From positions 2,865,501 through 2,929,500 of the forward strand of contig NZ_CP047491.1 of assembly GCF_009931115.1 (NCBI RefSeq): DNA of 64,000 nt, in the 5' to 3' direction. This stretch comes from Microbulbifer hydrolyticus (GTDB lineage Bacteria; Pseudomonadota; Gammaproteobacteria; Pseudomonadales; Cellvibrionaceae). Below, in pieces: positions 45,115 to 55,005 of the stretch (the first letter of the stretch is position 1; each line of letters starts with the position of its first letter). The notes beneath the pieces were generated by a model. It was given only the letters and a program-made list of their open reading frames with translations, did no database searches and had not been told where the DNA came from. The position numbers were made by a program, and so were the translations under genes.

Positions 45115-45729
45115 TCAACCTGGCGGCCGCAACAGCGGTCCACTACCAGAACCACAGGCCACGATCGACTTCATGGCGGCCTCTACCGTCACATGGGGCA
45201 GGATCTCCACACACTCCGGCGGCAGGTGATAGACAAAGCCGGACGTGGGCACCGGTGCGGTGGGCACATATACCGTGTAATCCCCGTTTGCATGCTGCGA
45301 CGTCACGATTGCCGTCACCGACAGCGGGTTGCCCGCACCGTGGATACGCGCCCGCGCCACCGGCCCAGACAACACCCCCTCACTACCGGCACCGCCGATA
45401 AACTGCAGCACAAGATCCTTGATCGTGCTGTACCCCGGTGCCAGCTTGCCCAACCAGTGGTCCAGATGCCGGTGCGCCCAGCGGCCCACACTGGTTTTCA
45501 CCAGCAGGCCAATCAGAAAGCACAACCCCAGAATCAGCCCTATCACCACAAGGCGCGCGAAGTTATCCTTGAACTGGGTATGTGCCTGCATCCATTCGGT
45601 GGCCGGCGCCACCATCTCGCTGATCTGGCCAAACAGCCATTGAAACAGCATGACAAAAATGGCAATCGGCAACACCACCGCCAGGCCACCGAGCAGGGTC
45701 AGCGTGACAAATGTTTTTATTCGGGTCAT
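45115..45729 (-). CDS. DUF502 domain membrane protein
   Basis: 204 residues. Two membrane helices (about 9-32 and 58-80) are followed by a cytosolic beta-rich domain (VARARIHGAGNPLSVTAIVT, YTVYVPTAPVPTSGFVYHLP). The TRIKTFVTLTLLGGLAVVLPI start is standard for DUF502. The function is unknown. It is divergent from the glutaminyl cyclase gene, 55 bp away. Confidence 0.88.
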   Translation of the reverse strand: MTRIKTFVTLTLLGGLAVVLPIAIFVMLFQWLFGQISEMVAPATEWMQAHTQFKDNFARLVVIGLILGLCFLIGLLVKTSVGRWAHRHLDHWLGKLAPGYSTIKDLVLQFIGGAGSEGVLSGPVARARIHGAGNPLSVTAIVTSQHANGDYTVYVPTAPVPTSGFVYHLPPECVEILPHVTVEAAMKSIVACGSGSGPLLRPPG

Positions 45730-45784
45730 AACTTATTACTGCACTGATCTGGATATCGTTGAACAGGGAAATAGACAATTCGCC

Positions 45785-46579
45785 ATGCGAGCCGTATTGA
45801 GATCCGCAATCGGGCCGGCAATCCACGCCGCTTTCACCACACTGCTACTGTTTTCCAGCCAAAGCCTCGCCATCGAGCCCGGCGAATACAAACTATTGGA
45901 AAGCAAACCGCGGCCCGGCGATCACTTTACCCAGGGCCTCTACTTCGATGGCGAGCGCTGGCTGGAAAGCAGCGGGCTGTACGGCCGTTCCTGGCTCGCG
46001 GAGTATACCGACCCCGGCGCTAATCCTGTAAGGCGCAAATGGCTCGCGGGCAATCGCTTTGCGGAAGGTCTCGCAGTTTTGGGCGACAGGCTATACCTGC
46101 TGACCTATCGCGCCGGCGAGGCACAGGTCTACAACCGCTCAAACTTCAGCCTGGAAAATGTACTGAGCTATCAAGGAGAAGGCTGGGGCCTGACCAGCGA
46201 TGGCCGGCAACTGATCATGAGCAATGGCAGTGACACGCTGACCTTCCGCGATCCGGACACCTTCGAGGTTATCCGGCGGCTGCCCGTCACAGGCGGTGGG
46301 GAGCGCTGGTCGCACCTGAACGAACTGGAATACGTGCATGGCCTGATCTGGGCCAATATCTGGAAGGACCCGCGAATCATCGCCATAGATCCGGATAATG
46401 GTGAAGTAAAAGGAATACTGAATCTGGAAAAACTGCAACAGGACAGCCTGCAGGGCCGCCGGCACGTGGATGCCGTGGCCAATGGCATTGCCTGGGACCG
46501 GGCCCGCAACGGGCTCTGGGTTACCGGAAAGTACTGGCCCAAACTCTATCTGATACGCCCCGACGGGCTGGGCTTTTGA
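45785..46579 (+). CDS. Glutaminyl-peptide cyclotransferase, beta-propeller type
   Basis: 264 residues from ATG 45785, with a signal peptide ending SQSLA. It has the five-bladed-propeller QC motifs HFTQGLYFDGERWLESSGLY, NRFAEGLAVLGDRLYLLTYR, GWGLTSDGRQLIMSNGSDTL, LNELEYVHGLIWANIWKDP and ANGIAWDRARNGLWVTGKYW. The conserved Glu in LNELE is present. It is expected to cyclise N-terminal Gln of exported proteins in the periplasm. Confidence 0.9.
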   Translation: MRAVLRSAIGPAIHAAFTTLLLFSSQSLAIEPGEYKLLESKPRPGDHFTQGLYFDGERWLESSGLYGRSWLAEYTDPGANPVRRKWLAGNRFAEGLAVLGDRLYLLTYRAGEAQVYNRSNFSLENVLSYQGEGWGLTSDGRQLIMSNGSDTLTFRDPDTFEVIRRLPVTGGGERWSHLNELEYVHGLIWANIWKDPRIIAIDPDNGEVKGILNLEKLQQDSLQGRRHVDAVANGIAWDRARNGLWVTGKYWPKLYLIRPDGLGF

Positions 46580-46633
46580 GCACAGTTTGAGCGCAGGGTA
46601 GGCCAGCCAGGGGCCGGCGAGGTGCGCTACCGG

Positions 46634-47098
46634 TCAATTGCGGTAATAGTCGATCACGGTCAGAAAACCGCCACTGCGAATGGACTCCAGCGCCCGCCCT
46701 CTGACCTGCAACCGATAACCGCGGTGCTGGCGTTCTACGGTCACCCCGTCCACCCCCTCAACGCCGTCGAACAGCATGGCATTGTCGCCGCCCGCGCCAC
46801 GCCACTGGACCCCTTCGATACTGCGCATACCCGGCAGTTCGATGGTTACCGCCTGCAAATCTCCCGGCAGCTCCCGCATCTCCATCCGGGCGATGCCGGT
46901 AGACGTCGCCAGTGAGTAGTTCAGCTGGTTGGCCGGGGCGGGGTTCCAGCCCAGGTGGGTGTCTTTCACTGCGGATTGCGCAAGGTTGCTCGGGTTGATG
47001 GGCTCAGGCGTTTGGGAAACGCAACCGGCAAGGGCCAAGATCACGCTGGAAAACAACATGCTCAGTAACAGTACAGACTTCAATGTCATTGCGCGCAT
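46634..47098 (-). CDS. Hypothetical lipoprotein
   Basis: 154 residues from ATG 47098. The signal with lipobox LALAGC ends at Cys near residue 26 (CVSQTPEPINPS). The mature domain is a small beta-rich fold (ARMEMRELPGDLQAVTIELP, VTVERQHRGYRLQVRGRALE). The longer frame to 47191 precedes the signal and is rejected. No named family is recognised. It is divergent from recQ. Confidence 0.7.
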   Translation of the reverse strand: MRAMTLKSVLLLSMLFSSVILALAGCVSQTPEPINPSNLAQSAVKDTHLGWNPAPANQLNYSLATSTGIARMEMRELPGDLQAVTIELPGMRSIEGVQWRGAGGDNAMLFDGVEGVDGVTVERQHRGYRLQVRGRALESIRSGGFLTVIDYYRN

Positions 47099-47240
47099 AG
47101 CTTTATCCCTGTCTATGTCTGCGGTGGTGGGATTATAGACGAACATCACCTTTTCGTGAGGCAACAGGCGCCAACAATTGGACAGCAGCACTCGGGTACT
47201 AGTTCGCCGCGGTCATCGCCACGGGGGTATACTCCCGCCC

Positions 47241-49115
47241 ATGACTGACTCAACCGCCCCCCTGGCGAGCGCGCCCTCCAACGCCCGCAGCCCGCACTAC
47301 ATCCTCGAACACACTTTTGGCTACACCGGGTTCCGGGGTGACCAGCAGGACATTATCGAAACCCTGGTCAACGGTGAGGACGCACTGGTGCTGATGCCCA
47401 CCGGTGGCGGCAAATCCCTGTGCTACCAGATACCTGCGCTGGCGCGCGCGGGCTGCGGGATCGTGATTTCCCCGCTGATCGCCCTTATGCAGGACCAGGT
47501 GGAAGCCCTGCGCGCCGCCGGTGTGGCCGCGGCCTTCCTGAACTCTTCGCTGGATTTCCGCGAAGCACAGAACATCGAAGACCAGCTGTTGCGCGGAGAT
47601 CTGGAGCTTCTCTACCTGGCTCCCGAACGGTTACTGCAGCCCCGCACCCTGGAACTGCTGGAACAGGCGCAGATCGCCCTGTTCGCCATCGACGAAGCCC
47701 ACTGCGTAAGCCAGTGGGGGCACGACTTCCGCGCCGATTACCTGCAGCTCTCGTGCCTGCACCAGCGTTTTCCCGCGGTCCCCCGGGTCGCCCTGACCGC
47801 GACCGCCGACCAGCGCACGCGCCTCGAGATTGCCCAGCGCCTGGACCTGGCGGGTGCGCGCCACTTCGTCAGCAGCTTTGACCGCCCCAACATCCAGTAC
47901 CGTATTGCCCCCAAGAACAACCCCAAGCGCCAGTTACTTCAGTTCCTGAGCGGCGAGCAACAGGGCAATGCCGGGGTCATTTACTGCCTCTCCCGCAACA
48001 AGGTGGAGTCCACCGCGCAGTGGCTCCGGCAACAGGGGTTCAACGCCCTGCCCTATCACGCCGGTCTCTCCGCCGAAATGCGCGCAGACCACCAGCGGCG
48101 ATTCCTGCGGGACGAGGGCATTGTCATGGTCGCCACCATTGCCTTTGGAATGGGGATCGACAAGCCGGATGTGCGTTTTGTGGCGCACCTGGACCTGCCC
48201 AAGAGCATCGAAGCCTACTATCAGGAAACCGGCCGCGCCGGGCGCGATGGCGAACCGGCCACCGCCCTGCTGCTGTATGGCCTGGAAGATGTGGTCAAAC
48301 TCAGCCAGATGGCCGCCACCTCAGACGGCAGCGAGGAGCACAAGCGCCAGGAGCGGCAGCGCCTGGACGCGATGCTGGGGCTGTGTGAAATCACCAGTTG
48401 CCGCCGCAAGGCCCTGCTGCGCTATTTCAACGAGGAGCTTGCGGCGGATTGCGGCAACTGCGACACCTGCCTGGAGCCGCCCGCCACCTGGGACGCCAGT
48501 GAGGCCACCCGCAAGCTGATGTCCTGCATATACCGCACCGGCCAGCGTTTCGGCGCTGCCCATGTGATCGATGTACTGCGAGGTGCCGACACCGAGAAAA
48601 TTCGCCAGTTCAACCACAACCAGCTCTCCACCTACGGTATCGGCGACGATCTCAGCGGCAATGAATGGCGAGCGGTCACCCGACAGCTGGTGGTACGCGG
48701 CTACCTGCGAGTCAACGCCGAGGCCTTCAACGCCCTGCAACTCACCGAACAGTGCCGCCCGGTCCTGCGTGGCGAGGAACACCTGCAGCTGCGCACCTTG
48801 CCCAAGGCGCCGGCCAAAACGGCGAGAGACACCGGCGGATCACGGTCCCGGGCACCGGTGGAGGTCGCGGCCGAGGATATCCCCCTGTGGGATGCTCTGC
48901 GCGCGCTGCGCAAGTCCCTGGCGGAAGAGCGCGGCGTTCCCCCCTATGTGGTGTTCCACGATGCCACCCTGCGCGAAATGCTCTCCGCGCGCCCGCGCAC
49001 CGACACGGAGATGCTGGCGATTTCCGGCATAGGCGACAGCAAACTGGCGCGCTTCGGCGAGCCATTTCTCGACCTGCTGCGGGAATTCGACGGCGAGAGC
49101 CATCCGCCAGGCTGA
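47241..49115 (+). CDS. recQ: ATP-dependent DNA helicase RecQ
   Basis: 624 residues from ATG 47241. Walker [21 protein letters not shown]-type [17 protein letters not shown] and motif [17 protein letters not shown] are intact. The RQC zinc site is [24 protein letters not shown]. The C-terminal HRDC domain ([20 protein letters not shown] ... [16 protein letters not shown]) is complete. It unwinds DNA in RecF-pathway recombination. Monocistronic. Confidence 0.97.
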   Translation: MTDSTAPLASAPSNARSPHYILEHTFGYTGFRGDQQDIIETLVNGEDALVLMPTGGGKSLCYQIPALARAGCGIVISPLIALMQDQVEALRAAGVAAAFLNSSLDFREAQNIEDQLLRGDLELLYLAPERLLQPRTLELLEQAQIALFAIDEAHCVSQWGHDFRADYLQLSCLHQRFPAVPRVALTATADQRTRLEIAQRLDLAGARHFVSSFDRPNIQYRIAPKNNPKRQLLQFLSGEQQGNAGVIYCLSRNKVESTAQWLRQQGFNALPYHAGLSAEMRADHQRRFLRDEGIVMVATIAFGMGIDKPDVRFVAHLDLPKSIEAYYQETGRAGRDGEPATALLLYGLEDVVKLSQMAATSDGSEEHKRQERQRLDAMLGLCEITSCRRKALLRYFNEELAADCGNCDTCLEPPATWDASEATRKLMSCIYRTGQRFGAAHVIDVLRGADTEKIRQFNHNQLSTYGIGDDLSGNEWRAVTRQLVVRGYLRVNAEAFNALQLTEQCRPVLRGEEHLQLRTLPKAPAKTARDTGGSRSRAPVEVAAEDIPLWDALRALRKSLAEERGVPPYVVFHDATLREMLSARPRTDTEMLAISGIGDSKLARFGEPFLDLLREFDGESHPPG

Positions 49116-49259
49116 CTTCATCCGGTTAATATATTTAACACTCGTCAATCAATCGCTCATCGGGCAGCTAAAAATGAACGTTATACACCCCGAATAGGCT
49201 CCAACAAGCCAATAACCGAATTATTATTCAACTATTGTAAAGTTTATTGATCGCCCCTA

Positions 49260-49282
49260 AACTCGCTTCAACTCAACGAGTT
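49260..49282. promoter_or_regulatory. Inverted repeat upstream of the aminotransferase
   Basis: AACTCG (49260-49265) and CGAGTT (49277-49282) form a spaced inverted repeat about 50 bp before the start at 49332. It is a possible operator for the catabolic pair, by position only. Confidence 0.3.
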
Positions 49283-49331
49283 CCACAATAACTGCCCCGC
49301 AATAAACACAGTTGAAGTCACGAGGTGAACC

Positions 49332-50666
49332 ATGGCTGATCTCGACAGCCTCGCAGGCCTGAGCCCCGCAGAGCTCGAAGCCCACTGGATGCCATTTACC
49401 GGCAACCGCCATTTCAAATCCGATCCGCGCCTGTTCGTCGCGGCGGAAGGCATGCACTACACCACGGCCGACGGCCGCTCCGTACTGGATGCCTTCTCCG
49501 GCCTCTGGTGCAGCAACCTGGGCCATGGCCGCAAGGAAATTGCCGATGCGGTAGCCAGCCAGCTCACCGGCCTCGATTACTCCCCTGCGTTCCAGTTTGG
49601 CCATCCGACGGCGTTCAAACTGGCCAAGCGCCTGGCCGACATGGCACCGGGTGATCTGAACCGGGTGTTTTTCTGCAACTCCGGATCGGAAGCGGCAGAT
49701 ACGGCCCTGAAAATTGCCCGCGCCTACTGGCGCGCTAAAGGCCGCCCGGAAAAGATCCGCCTTGTAGGACGTGCCCAGGGCTACCATGGCGTCAACTTCG
49801 GCGGCATCTCGGTCGGCGGCATGGTTGGCAACCGCAAGACCTTTGGCCCGGCCCTGGACGTGGACCACTTGCCACATACCCTGCTGCCAGAAAATGCATT
49901 TTCCCGCGGGCTGCCAGAGCACGGTGGCGAGGCCATGGCGAACCGCCTGCTGGACATCATCAACCTGCAGGGGGCAGAGAATATTGCCGCCGTGATGATC
50001 GAGCCTTTTGCCGGCTCTGCCGGGGTGATCCTTCCGCCCAAAGGCTACCTGAAAAAGCTGCGTGAGCTGTGCACCGCACACGATATCCTGCTGATTTTTG
50101 ACGAAGTCATTACCGGTTTTGGCCGCACGGGCTCGGCCTTTGCGGCGCAGGAATTCGACGTGCAGCCGGACATCATCACCACAGCGAAAGGCATCACCAA
50201 CGGCGCGATCCCCATGGGTGCGGTTTTCGCCAGCGACACCATTTATGAAACCTTTATGCAGGGGCCCGAACATATTCCGGAGCTGGCCCACGGCTACACC
50301 TACTCTGCGCATCCGGTCGCCTGTGCTGCGGCCATGGCGACACTGGATATTTACCAGGACGAAAAGCTGTTCAACCGCGTCAGGGAAATGGCACCCTACT
50401 TTGAAGAGGCGCTACACAGCCTGGGCTCCGAGTCCCATGTTGTCGATATTCGCAACTACGGCCTCGCCGGTGCCATTCAGCTAGAGTCTCGCCCAGGTGA
50501 GCCGGGCAAGCGTGCGATGGAAGTGGTACTGGAAGCCTATCGTCGCGGTATTTTGCTGCGCTGGACCGGTGACACCATTGCCGTTGCCCCACCGTTTATA
50601 ATCGAACGCAACCAGGTTACCCAGATTGCGGAAACCCTGCGAGATATCCTGCAGGAAGTCCAATAG
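49332..50666 (+). CDS. Omega-amino acid (beta-alanine):pyruvate aminotransferase
   Basis: 444 residues, class III PLP aminotransferase. HWMPFTGNRHFKSDPRLFVA is the typical start of the beta-alanine-pyruvate group. NSGSEAADTALKIARAYWRA and LLIFDEVITGFGRTGSAFAA bind PLP, and the Schiff-base Lys is in TTAKGITNGAIPMGAVFAS. With mmsA downstream it should convert beta-alanine-type amines to semialdehydes that MmsA oxidises to acetyl- or propionyl-CoA. Confidence 0.9.
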   Translation: MADLDSLAGLSPAELEAHWMPFTGNRHFKSDPRLFVAAEGMHYTTADGRSVLDAFSGLWCSNLGHGRKEIADAVASQLTGLDYSPAFQFGHPTAFKLAKRLADMAPGDLNRVFFCNSGSEAADTALKIARAYWRAKGRPEKIRLVGRAQGYHGVNFGGISVGGMVGNRKTFGPALDVDHLPHTLLPENAFSRGLPEHGGEAMANRLLDIINLQGAENIAAVMIEPFAGSAGVILPPKGYLKKLRELCTAHDILLIFDEVITGFGRTGSAFAAQEFDVQPDIITTAKGITNGAIPMGAVFASDTIYETFMQGPEHIPELAHGYTYSAHPVACAAAMATLDIYQDEKLFNRVREMAPYFEEALHSLGSESHVVDIRNYGLAGAIQLESRPGEPGKRAMEVVLEAYRRGILLRWTGDTIAVAPPFIIERNQVTQIAETLRDILQEVQ

Positions 50667-50766
50667 CCATTTTGATGGCGCAGTGACGGTGCCCCGCGCA
50701 GCGGCACCGTCACCACAAATAAATGTACTGAATTCGAGCTGGGAGAAATCCCACGGGAGAGAAACC

Positions 50767-52263
50767 ATGAACACCGTCGGCCACCTGATCAACGGCGAAA
50801 TGCATACCGGCGATGATCGCCACCAGGACATCGTCAACCCATCGACCAACAAAGTCGAAGGCAAAGTCGCGCTGGCCAGCAAGGCCACTGTGGAAGAAGC
50901 CATTGCCGTCGCTCAGGCCGCCTACCCGGCCTGGCGCAACACGCCGCCGATCAAGCGCGCGCGTATTATGTTCCGCCTCAAGGAACTGCTGGAGCAGAAT
51001 GCTGACAAGATCTGCGAACTGATTACCCGCGAGCACGGCAAAGTTCTGAACGATGCCATGGGCGAACTGCAGCGCGGTATCGAAAATGTGGAGTACGCGT
51101 GCAGCGTGCCGGAACTGCTGAAAGGCGAACACAGTAAAAATGTGGGTCCGGCGATCGATTCCTGGAGCGAATTCCAGCCGCTCGGCGTCTGCGCCGGTAT
51201 CACGCCGTTCAACTTCCCGGCCATGGTTCCCCTGTGGATGTGGCCGATGGCGGTTGCCTGCGGTAATACCTTTATTCTCAAGCCTTCCGAGCGTGACCCG
51301 AGTTCCGCACTGCTGATCGCGCAACTGGCACAGGAAGCCGGCCTGCCGGCGGGCGTTCTGAATGTCGTTAACGGCGATAAAGAAGCGGTGGATACGCTGC
51401 TGTCTGACAATCGGGTTCACGCGGTCAGCTTTGTCGGCTCCACCCCGATCGCCAAGTATGTATATGAAACCGGCTGCAGCAATGGCAAGCGGGTGCAGGC
51501 GTTTGGCGGCGCCAAGAACCACGCGATCGTGATGCCGGATGCCGATCTCGACAACGCGGTCAGCGCACTGATGGGAGCCGCCTATGGTTCCTGCGGCGAG
51601 CGATGCATGGCCATTTCTGTCGCTGTGGCGGTGGGCGATGCCACCGCCGATGCTCTGGTTGAAAAACTGAAAGCGCAGATTGCCAACCTCAAGGTTGGCG
51701 ACGGCATGGACAACAGCAACGACATGGGACCGGTAGTGACCCGTGCGCAGCTGGAAAAAATCGAAGGTTATATTGCCAAGGGCGTGGAAGAAGGCGCGGA
51801 CCTGGTTGTCGATGGCCGCGGCCTCACGGTTCCCGGTTTCGAAAACGGAAATTACCTGGGCGCCAGCCTGTTCGACCGGGTGAAGGAAGGCATGGTCATC
51901 CATAGCGACGAAATCTTCGGCCCGGTGCTGTGCGTAATGCGCGTGGACACCATGCAGGAAGCCATGGACATCATCAACGCTCACCAGTACGGCAACGGCA
52001 CCTGCATCTTCACCCGCGACGGGGAAGCCGCTCGCTACTTTGCCGACAACATCCTGGTTGGCATGGTCGGCGTCAATGTGCCGCTGCCGGTGCCGGTGGC
52101 CTATCACAGCTTCGGCGGCTGGAAGCAGTCCCTGTTCGGCGACCTGCACGCCTACGGCCCGGACTCCGTACGCTTCTACTCCAAGCGCAAAACCATCACC
52201 CAGCGCTGGCCTGCCAGTGGTGTGCGTGAAGGAGCGCAATTCACCTTCCCCAGCAACGGCTGA
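50767..52263 (+). CDS. mmsA: CoA-acylating methylmalonate-semialdehyde dehydrogenase
   Basis: 498 residues from ATG 50767 preceded by GGGAGAG. NAD site LGVCAGITPFNFPAMVPLWM, FVGSTPIAKYVYETG, and catalytic Cys in YGSCGERCMAISVAVAVGD. The C-terminal SFGGWKQSLFGDLHAYGPDS is specific to the MmsA group. It acts in valine, beta-alanine or inositol breakdown. It lies 100 bp after the aminotransferase and ends in a strong terminator. Confidence 0.95.
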   Translation: MNTVGHLINGEMHTGDDRHQDIVNPSTNKVEGKVALASKATVEEAIAVAQAAYPAWRNTPPIKRARIMFRLKELLEQNADKICELITREHGKVLNDAMGELQRGIENVEYACSVPELLKGEHSKNVGPAIDSWSEFQPLGVCAGITPFNFPAMVPLWMWPMAVACGNTFILKPSERDPSSALLIAQLAQEAGLPAGVLNVVNGDKEAVDTLLSDNRVHAVSFVGSTPIAKYVYETGCSNGKRVQAFGGAKNHAIVMPDADLDNAVSALMGAAYGSCGERCMAISVAVAVGDATADALVEKLKAQIANLKVGDGMDNSNDMGPVVTRAQLEKIEGYIAKGVEEGADLVVDGRGLTVPGFENGNYLGASLFDRVKEGMVIHSDEIFGPVLCVMRVDTMQEAMDIINAHQYGNGTCIFTRDGEAARYFADNILVGMVGVNVPLPVPVAYHSFGGWKQSLFGDLHAYGPDSVRFYSKRKTITQRWPASGVREGAQFTFPSNG

Positions 52264-52287
52264 TCGCCAACGCTGTACTGCACTGCA

Positions 52288-52330
52288 AGCCGGTGCCCGA
52301 GTCGTCTCGGGCACCGGCTTTGTTGTTTTT
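52288..52330 (+). terminator. Intrinsic terminator of the aminotransferase-mmsA operon
   Basis: A 14-bp stem AGCCGGTGCCCGAG/CTCGGGCACCGGCT with loop TCGT is followed by a T-rich tail. Confidence 0.93.
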
Positions 52331-52439
52331 ACGCCCCCGCCCCAAGCGTCTCGCCACTATTGACCGCGGATAACCTGCCGGCACTGCAATACCCGTTGGT
52401 AGAATCCCGCCTCTAGAGATCCATTCGGGCCGAATACCC

Positions 52440-53798
52440 ATGAAAAAAATAACCCTGACCCTGCTCGTATCCGTGGCCGGTCTGACCCTTGTATTCGCGC
52501 TTCTCGCACCCATGCTGCTGGGCTTTCCCGTCACCCAGCTGGGTAATGCGGTAGGCGTCGCCACCGGTATGGGGGCGAAGCTTGCCTGCTCCGGGCGCTA
52601 CATCTCCGGCTTCAGCGAGACCCGCAACCTGGACGACCTCGCCTCTTACTCCCCCGCCAATCGCCTGCTCGACCTGCATTACGACAACGATATCCAGCGC
52701 GTTACCGCCACGTTGCTCGGCATGGGGAAGACCAGCGCGACTTTTCGACCAGGGCTTGGGTGCGCCCTCGATATTGGCGACACCGCGGCCCTGGACCGGG
52801 TTGCCGTCGCGCCGATTCCGGAGTCGAGCGGCGCCTGGCCTACAGGAGACCGCGCAACCCACATCGACCCTGAGCTGCAGCGCACCCTCGACCGCATCAT
52901 GGCGCAAGACAACCAGGCTGGCCGCAACACCCGCGCGCTGCTGGTGGTACGCAATGGACAACTGGTGGCGGAGTCCTATGCCGAAGGTATCTCGGCAGAA
53001 ACGCCACTCCTCGGCTGGTCCATGGGCAAGAGTCTTACGGCGATGATGGTGGCCCGGTATCAGGCACTGGAACCTCAACTGAAGGTCACCTCCCCCGTGT
53101 TTCCCCAGTGGTCGGATGACCGCCGCCAGATCACTTTGGAAAACCTGCTACAGATGTCGTCCGGGCTGGATTTTGATGAAACCTATGCTCCCGGCAGCGA
53201 TGCCACCCGCATGCTTTTCAATGCCCATAGCGCGTCGGATGTCGCCATGCAAAGCACTCTCGCGCACACGCCTGGCGAGCACTTTTCCTACTCTTCCGGC
53301 ACCACGAACCTGCTGGCCCGCTGGTTGTACGAACAACTGGGCGCAACCCCGCAGGCCAACCTGGAGTTTTTCCGCGAGCAAATCCTTGCGCCCCTGGGCA
53401 TGCGCCACACAACCTTCGAGGTGGATGCCAGCGGTGTATTTGTTGGCAGCTCCTACATATATGCCTCCGCCCGCGACTGGGCCCGTCTCGGCCTGCTGAT
53501 GCTGGATGACGGGCAGTGGAACGGAGAGCAGCTGCTCCCGGAGGGGTGGGTTGCCACAGCCAGCAGCCCCAACCAGAGTGCCAACGACCCGGCTTATGGC
53601 TACCAGTTCTGGCTGAACCGTGGCGGTGAATCTGCGCGCTTCCCGGAGCTGCCCGAAGACAGCTACTTTATGCTGGGCAACCGCAAACAGGTGGTGATGG
53701 TGTCTCCCTCCACCAGCACCGTGATCGTGCGTCTGGGCTGGAGTGCGGGAGACTATCCGACCGGAAGAAATTTCGCGCAGCTGCTGCCACTCGAGTAG
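52440..53798 (+). CDS. Membrane-anchored serine hydrolase (beta-lactamase/NylB family)
   Basis: 452 residues. One N-terminal membrane helix (5-25) is followed by an ~80-residue linker domain. The class C-like hydrolase domain has GWSMGKSLTAMMVAR (Ser-x-x-Lys nucleophile), SYSSGTTNLLARWLY (catalytic Tyr) and a C-terminal strand region (YFMLGNRKQVVMVSPSTSTV). It most resembles 6-aminohexanoate-dimer hydrolase-type esterases. The periplasmic location is inferred and the substrate is unknown. Confidence 0.87.
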   Translation: MKKITLTLLVSVAGLTLVFALLAPMLLGFPVTQLGNAVGVATGMGAKLACSGRYISGFSETRNLDDLASYSPANRLLDLHYDNDIQRVTATLLGMGKTSATFRPGLGCALDIGDTAALDRVAVAPIPESSGAWPTGDRATHIDPELQRTLDRIMAQDNQAGRNTRALLVVRNGQLVAESYAEGISAETPLLGWSMGKSLTAMMVARYQALEPQLKVTSPVFPQWSDDRRQITLENLLQMSSGLDFDETYAPGSDATRMLFNAHSASDVAMQSTLAHTPGEHFSYSSGTTNLLARWLYEQLGATPQANLEFFREQILAPLGMRHTTFEVDASGVFVGSSYIYASARDWARLGLLMLDDGQWNGEQLLPEGWVATASSPNQSANDPAYGYQFWLNRGGESARFPELPEDSYFMLGNRKQVVMVSPSTSTVIVRLGWSAGDYPTGRNFAQLLPLE

Positions 53799-53895
53799 GA
53801 ATCGGGAAAAGCAGTCGGCGCCGAAGCAACGCGCCCACAGGACACTTCGCAAAGGCTTTACCCGGTAGCGACGCCGCCACCGGGCTCGCCAAAAA

Positions 53896-54828
53896 CTATC
53901 GTGGCAGTTGTTGCTCGATCACCTGTACCGCCTGCTCCGAGATCCCCAGCTTCTCCGCCAGATCCTCAAGATATTGCTTCTCCTGGGCATTGTCCGGGTT
54001 GATGGTCATGGCAGACACCAGATAGAGATTGAACGCAGTCGCCGGGTCGCTCGCAGCGGATACCACGTCATCCATGCTCACCGGCTGAGTCAGAAACTCC
54101 CGAAAGGACTCCAGAGTAGGAGCCTCCAGTTGCCCTTCCAGCGCCTTGAGGATATTGCGCTGCTCGGCTTCGTCGATTTTCCCATCCGCCTGGGCCGCGG
54201 CTACCATCGCCTTGAGCATGGCATCGGCCTGGTCCTCATCACCGTCGGCATCCGCATCCGCCGTGTTCACAAACCCGAACAGGCCACCCTTGCCCCGAGG
54301 CAAAGGATTTTGCCAGTTACCGGGGTTACTCTGTGGACCCTGCGGGCCCTGTTGCCCGAACTTGCCGCCGGCGCGGCCAAAAATCTGCCCGAGAATATCG
54401 CCAAGGCCACCGCCCGCACCGCCACCCAAGCCGCCGCCAGCACTTCCTCCCATCCCGCCGGCGCCGCCGGATTGCTGCATCTGCGAGAAAATTCGACGCG
54501 CGATTTCCATCAGTACGGCGGCGCCCCCGGCACCAGCCCCGGCGGGGACTGCGCTGCCGAAAATATCGCCCCCCGGTTTCGCTCCGCCTCCGGGTCCATT
54601 CGCTCCGGGGCTCAGTCCGCCCGGCTGGCCCGCGCGTGCGAGAATATCGTCCAGGTTGGGGCCACCACCACCGACCGACTGATCGGGGGGCGGTACCTTG
54701 CTGAAATCCGGGCGATGAAAGTCAGGAGGCGGGGTACCGGGCGCCGGGGCCGGCTGCTGACGGATCTTTTTGTTTAACATCGACATTCCGGCGCCGATTA
54801 ACGCGCCCAGAAGCAGTTTCTTGTTCAT
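53896..54828 (-). CDS. DUF533 / TerB-like protein with Gly-rich middle
   Basis: 310 residues from ATG 54828 (MNKKLLLGALIGAGMSMLNK). A short hydrophobic start, a Pro/Gly-rich low-complexity centre (about residues 25-160, many GG and GGGL units) and a C-terminal TerB-like helical domain. The latter reads MLKAMVAAAQADGKIDEAEQ and ends LAEKLGISEQAVQVIEQQLP. This is the YebE/DUF533 layout. The function is unknown. The Gly-rich part is unusually long for the family. Confidence 0.83.
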   Translation of the reverse strand: MNKKLLLGALIGAGMSMLNKKIRQQPAPAPGTPPPDFHRPDFSKVPPPDQSVGGGGPNLDDILARAGQPGGLSPGANGPGGGAKPGGDIFGSAVPAGAGAGGAAVLMEIARRIFSQMQQSGGAGGMGGSAGGGLGGGAGGGLGDILGQIFGRAGGKFGQQGPQGPQSNPGNWQNPLPRGKGGLFGFVNTADADADGDEDQADAMLKAMVAAAQADGKIDEAEQRNILKALEGQLEAPTLESFREFLTQPVSMDDVVSAASDPATAFNLYLVSAMTINPDNAQEKQYLEDLAEKLGISEQAVQVIEQQLPR

Positions 54829-55005
54829 ACACTTGCGGCCTCTGCCAGTATCAGAATCAGCCCAAACTGTAGGGTCCGGATTTTGCCCCCACCAGCAGCC
54901 TGCCAGGCAATCGGGACTGCAAGGCGGCGGCAGAGCCGTTACAATCGCCCCGGATTTCACGCTGACCGTGGCGAACCGAACCCTAAAGCGCTATTAAGGA
55001 ACCCC

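Noticed and set aside
50710..52314. 534-codon minus-strand frame
   Set aside because: Antisense of mmsA, caused by high GC and codon bias.
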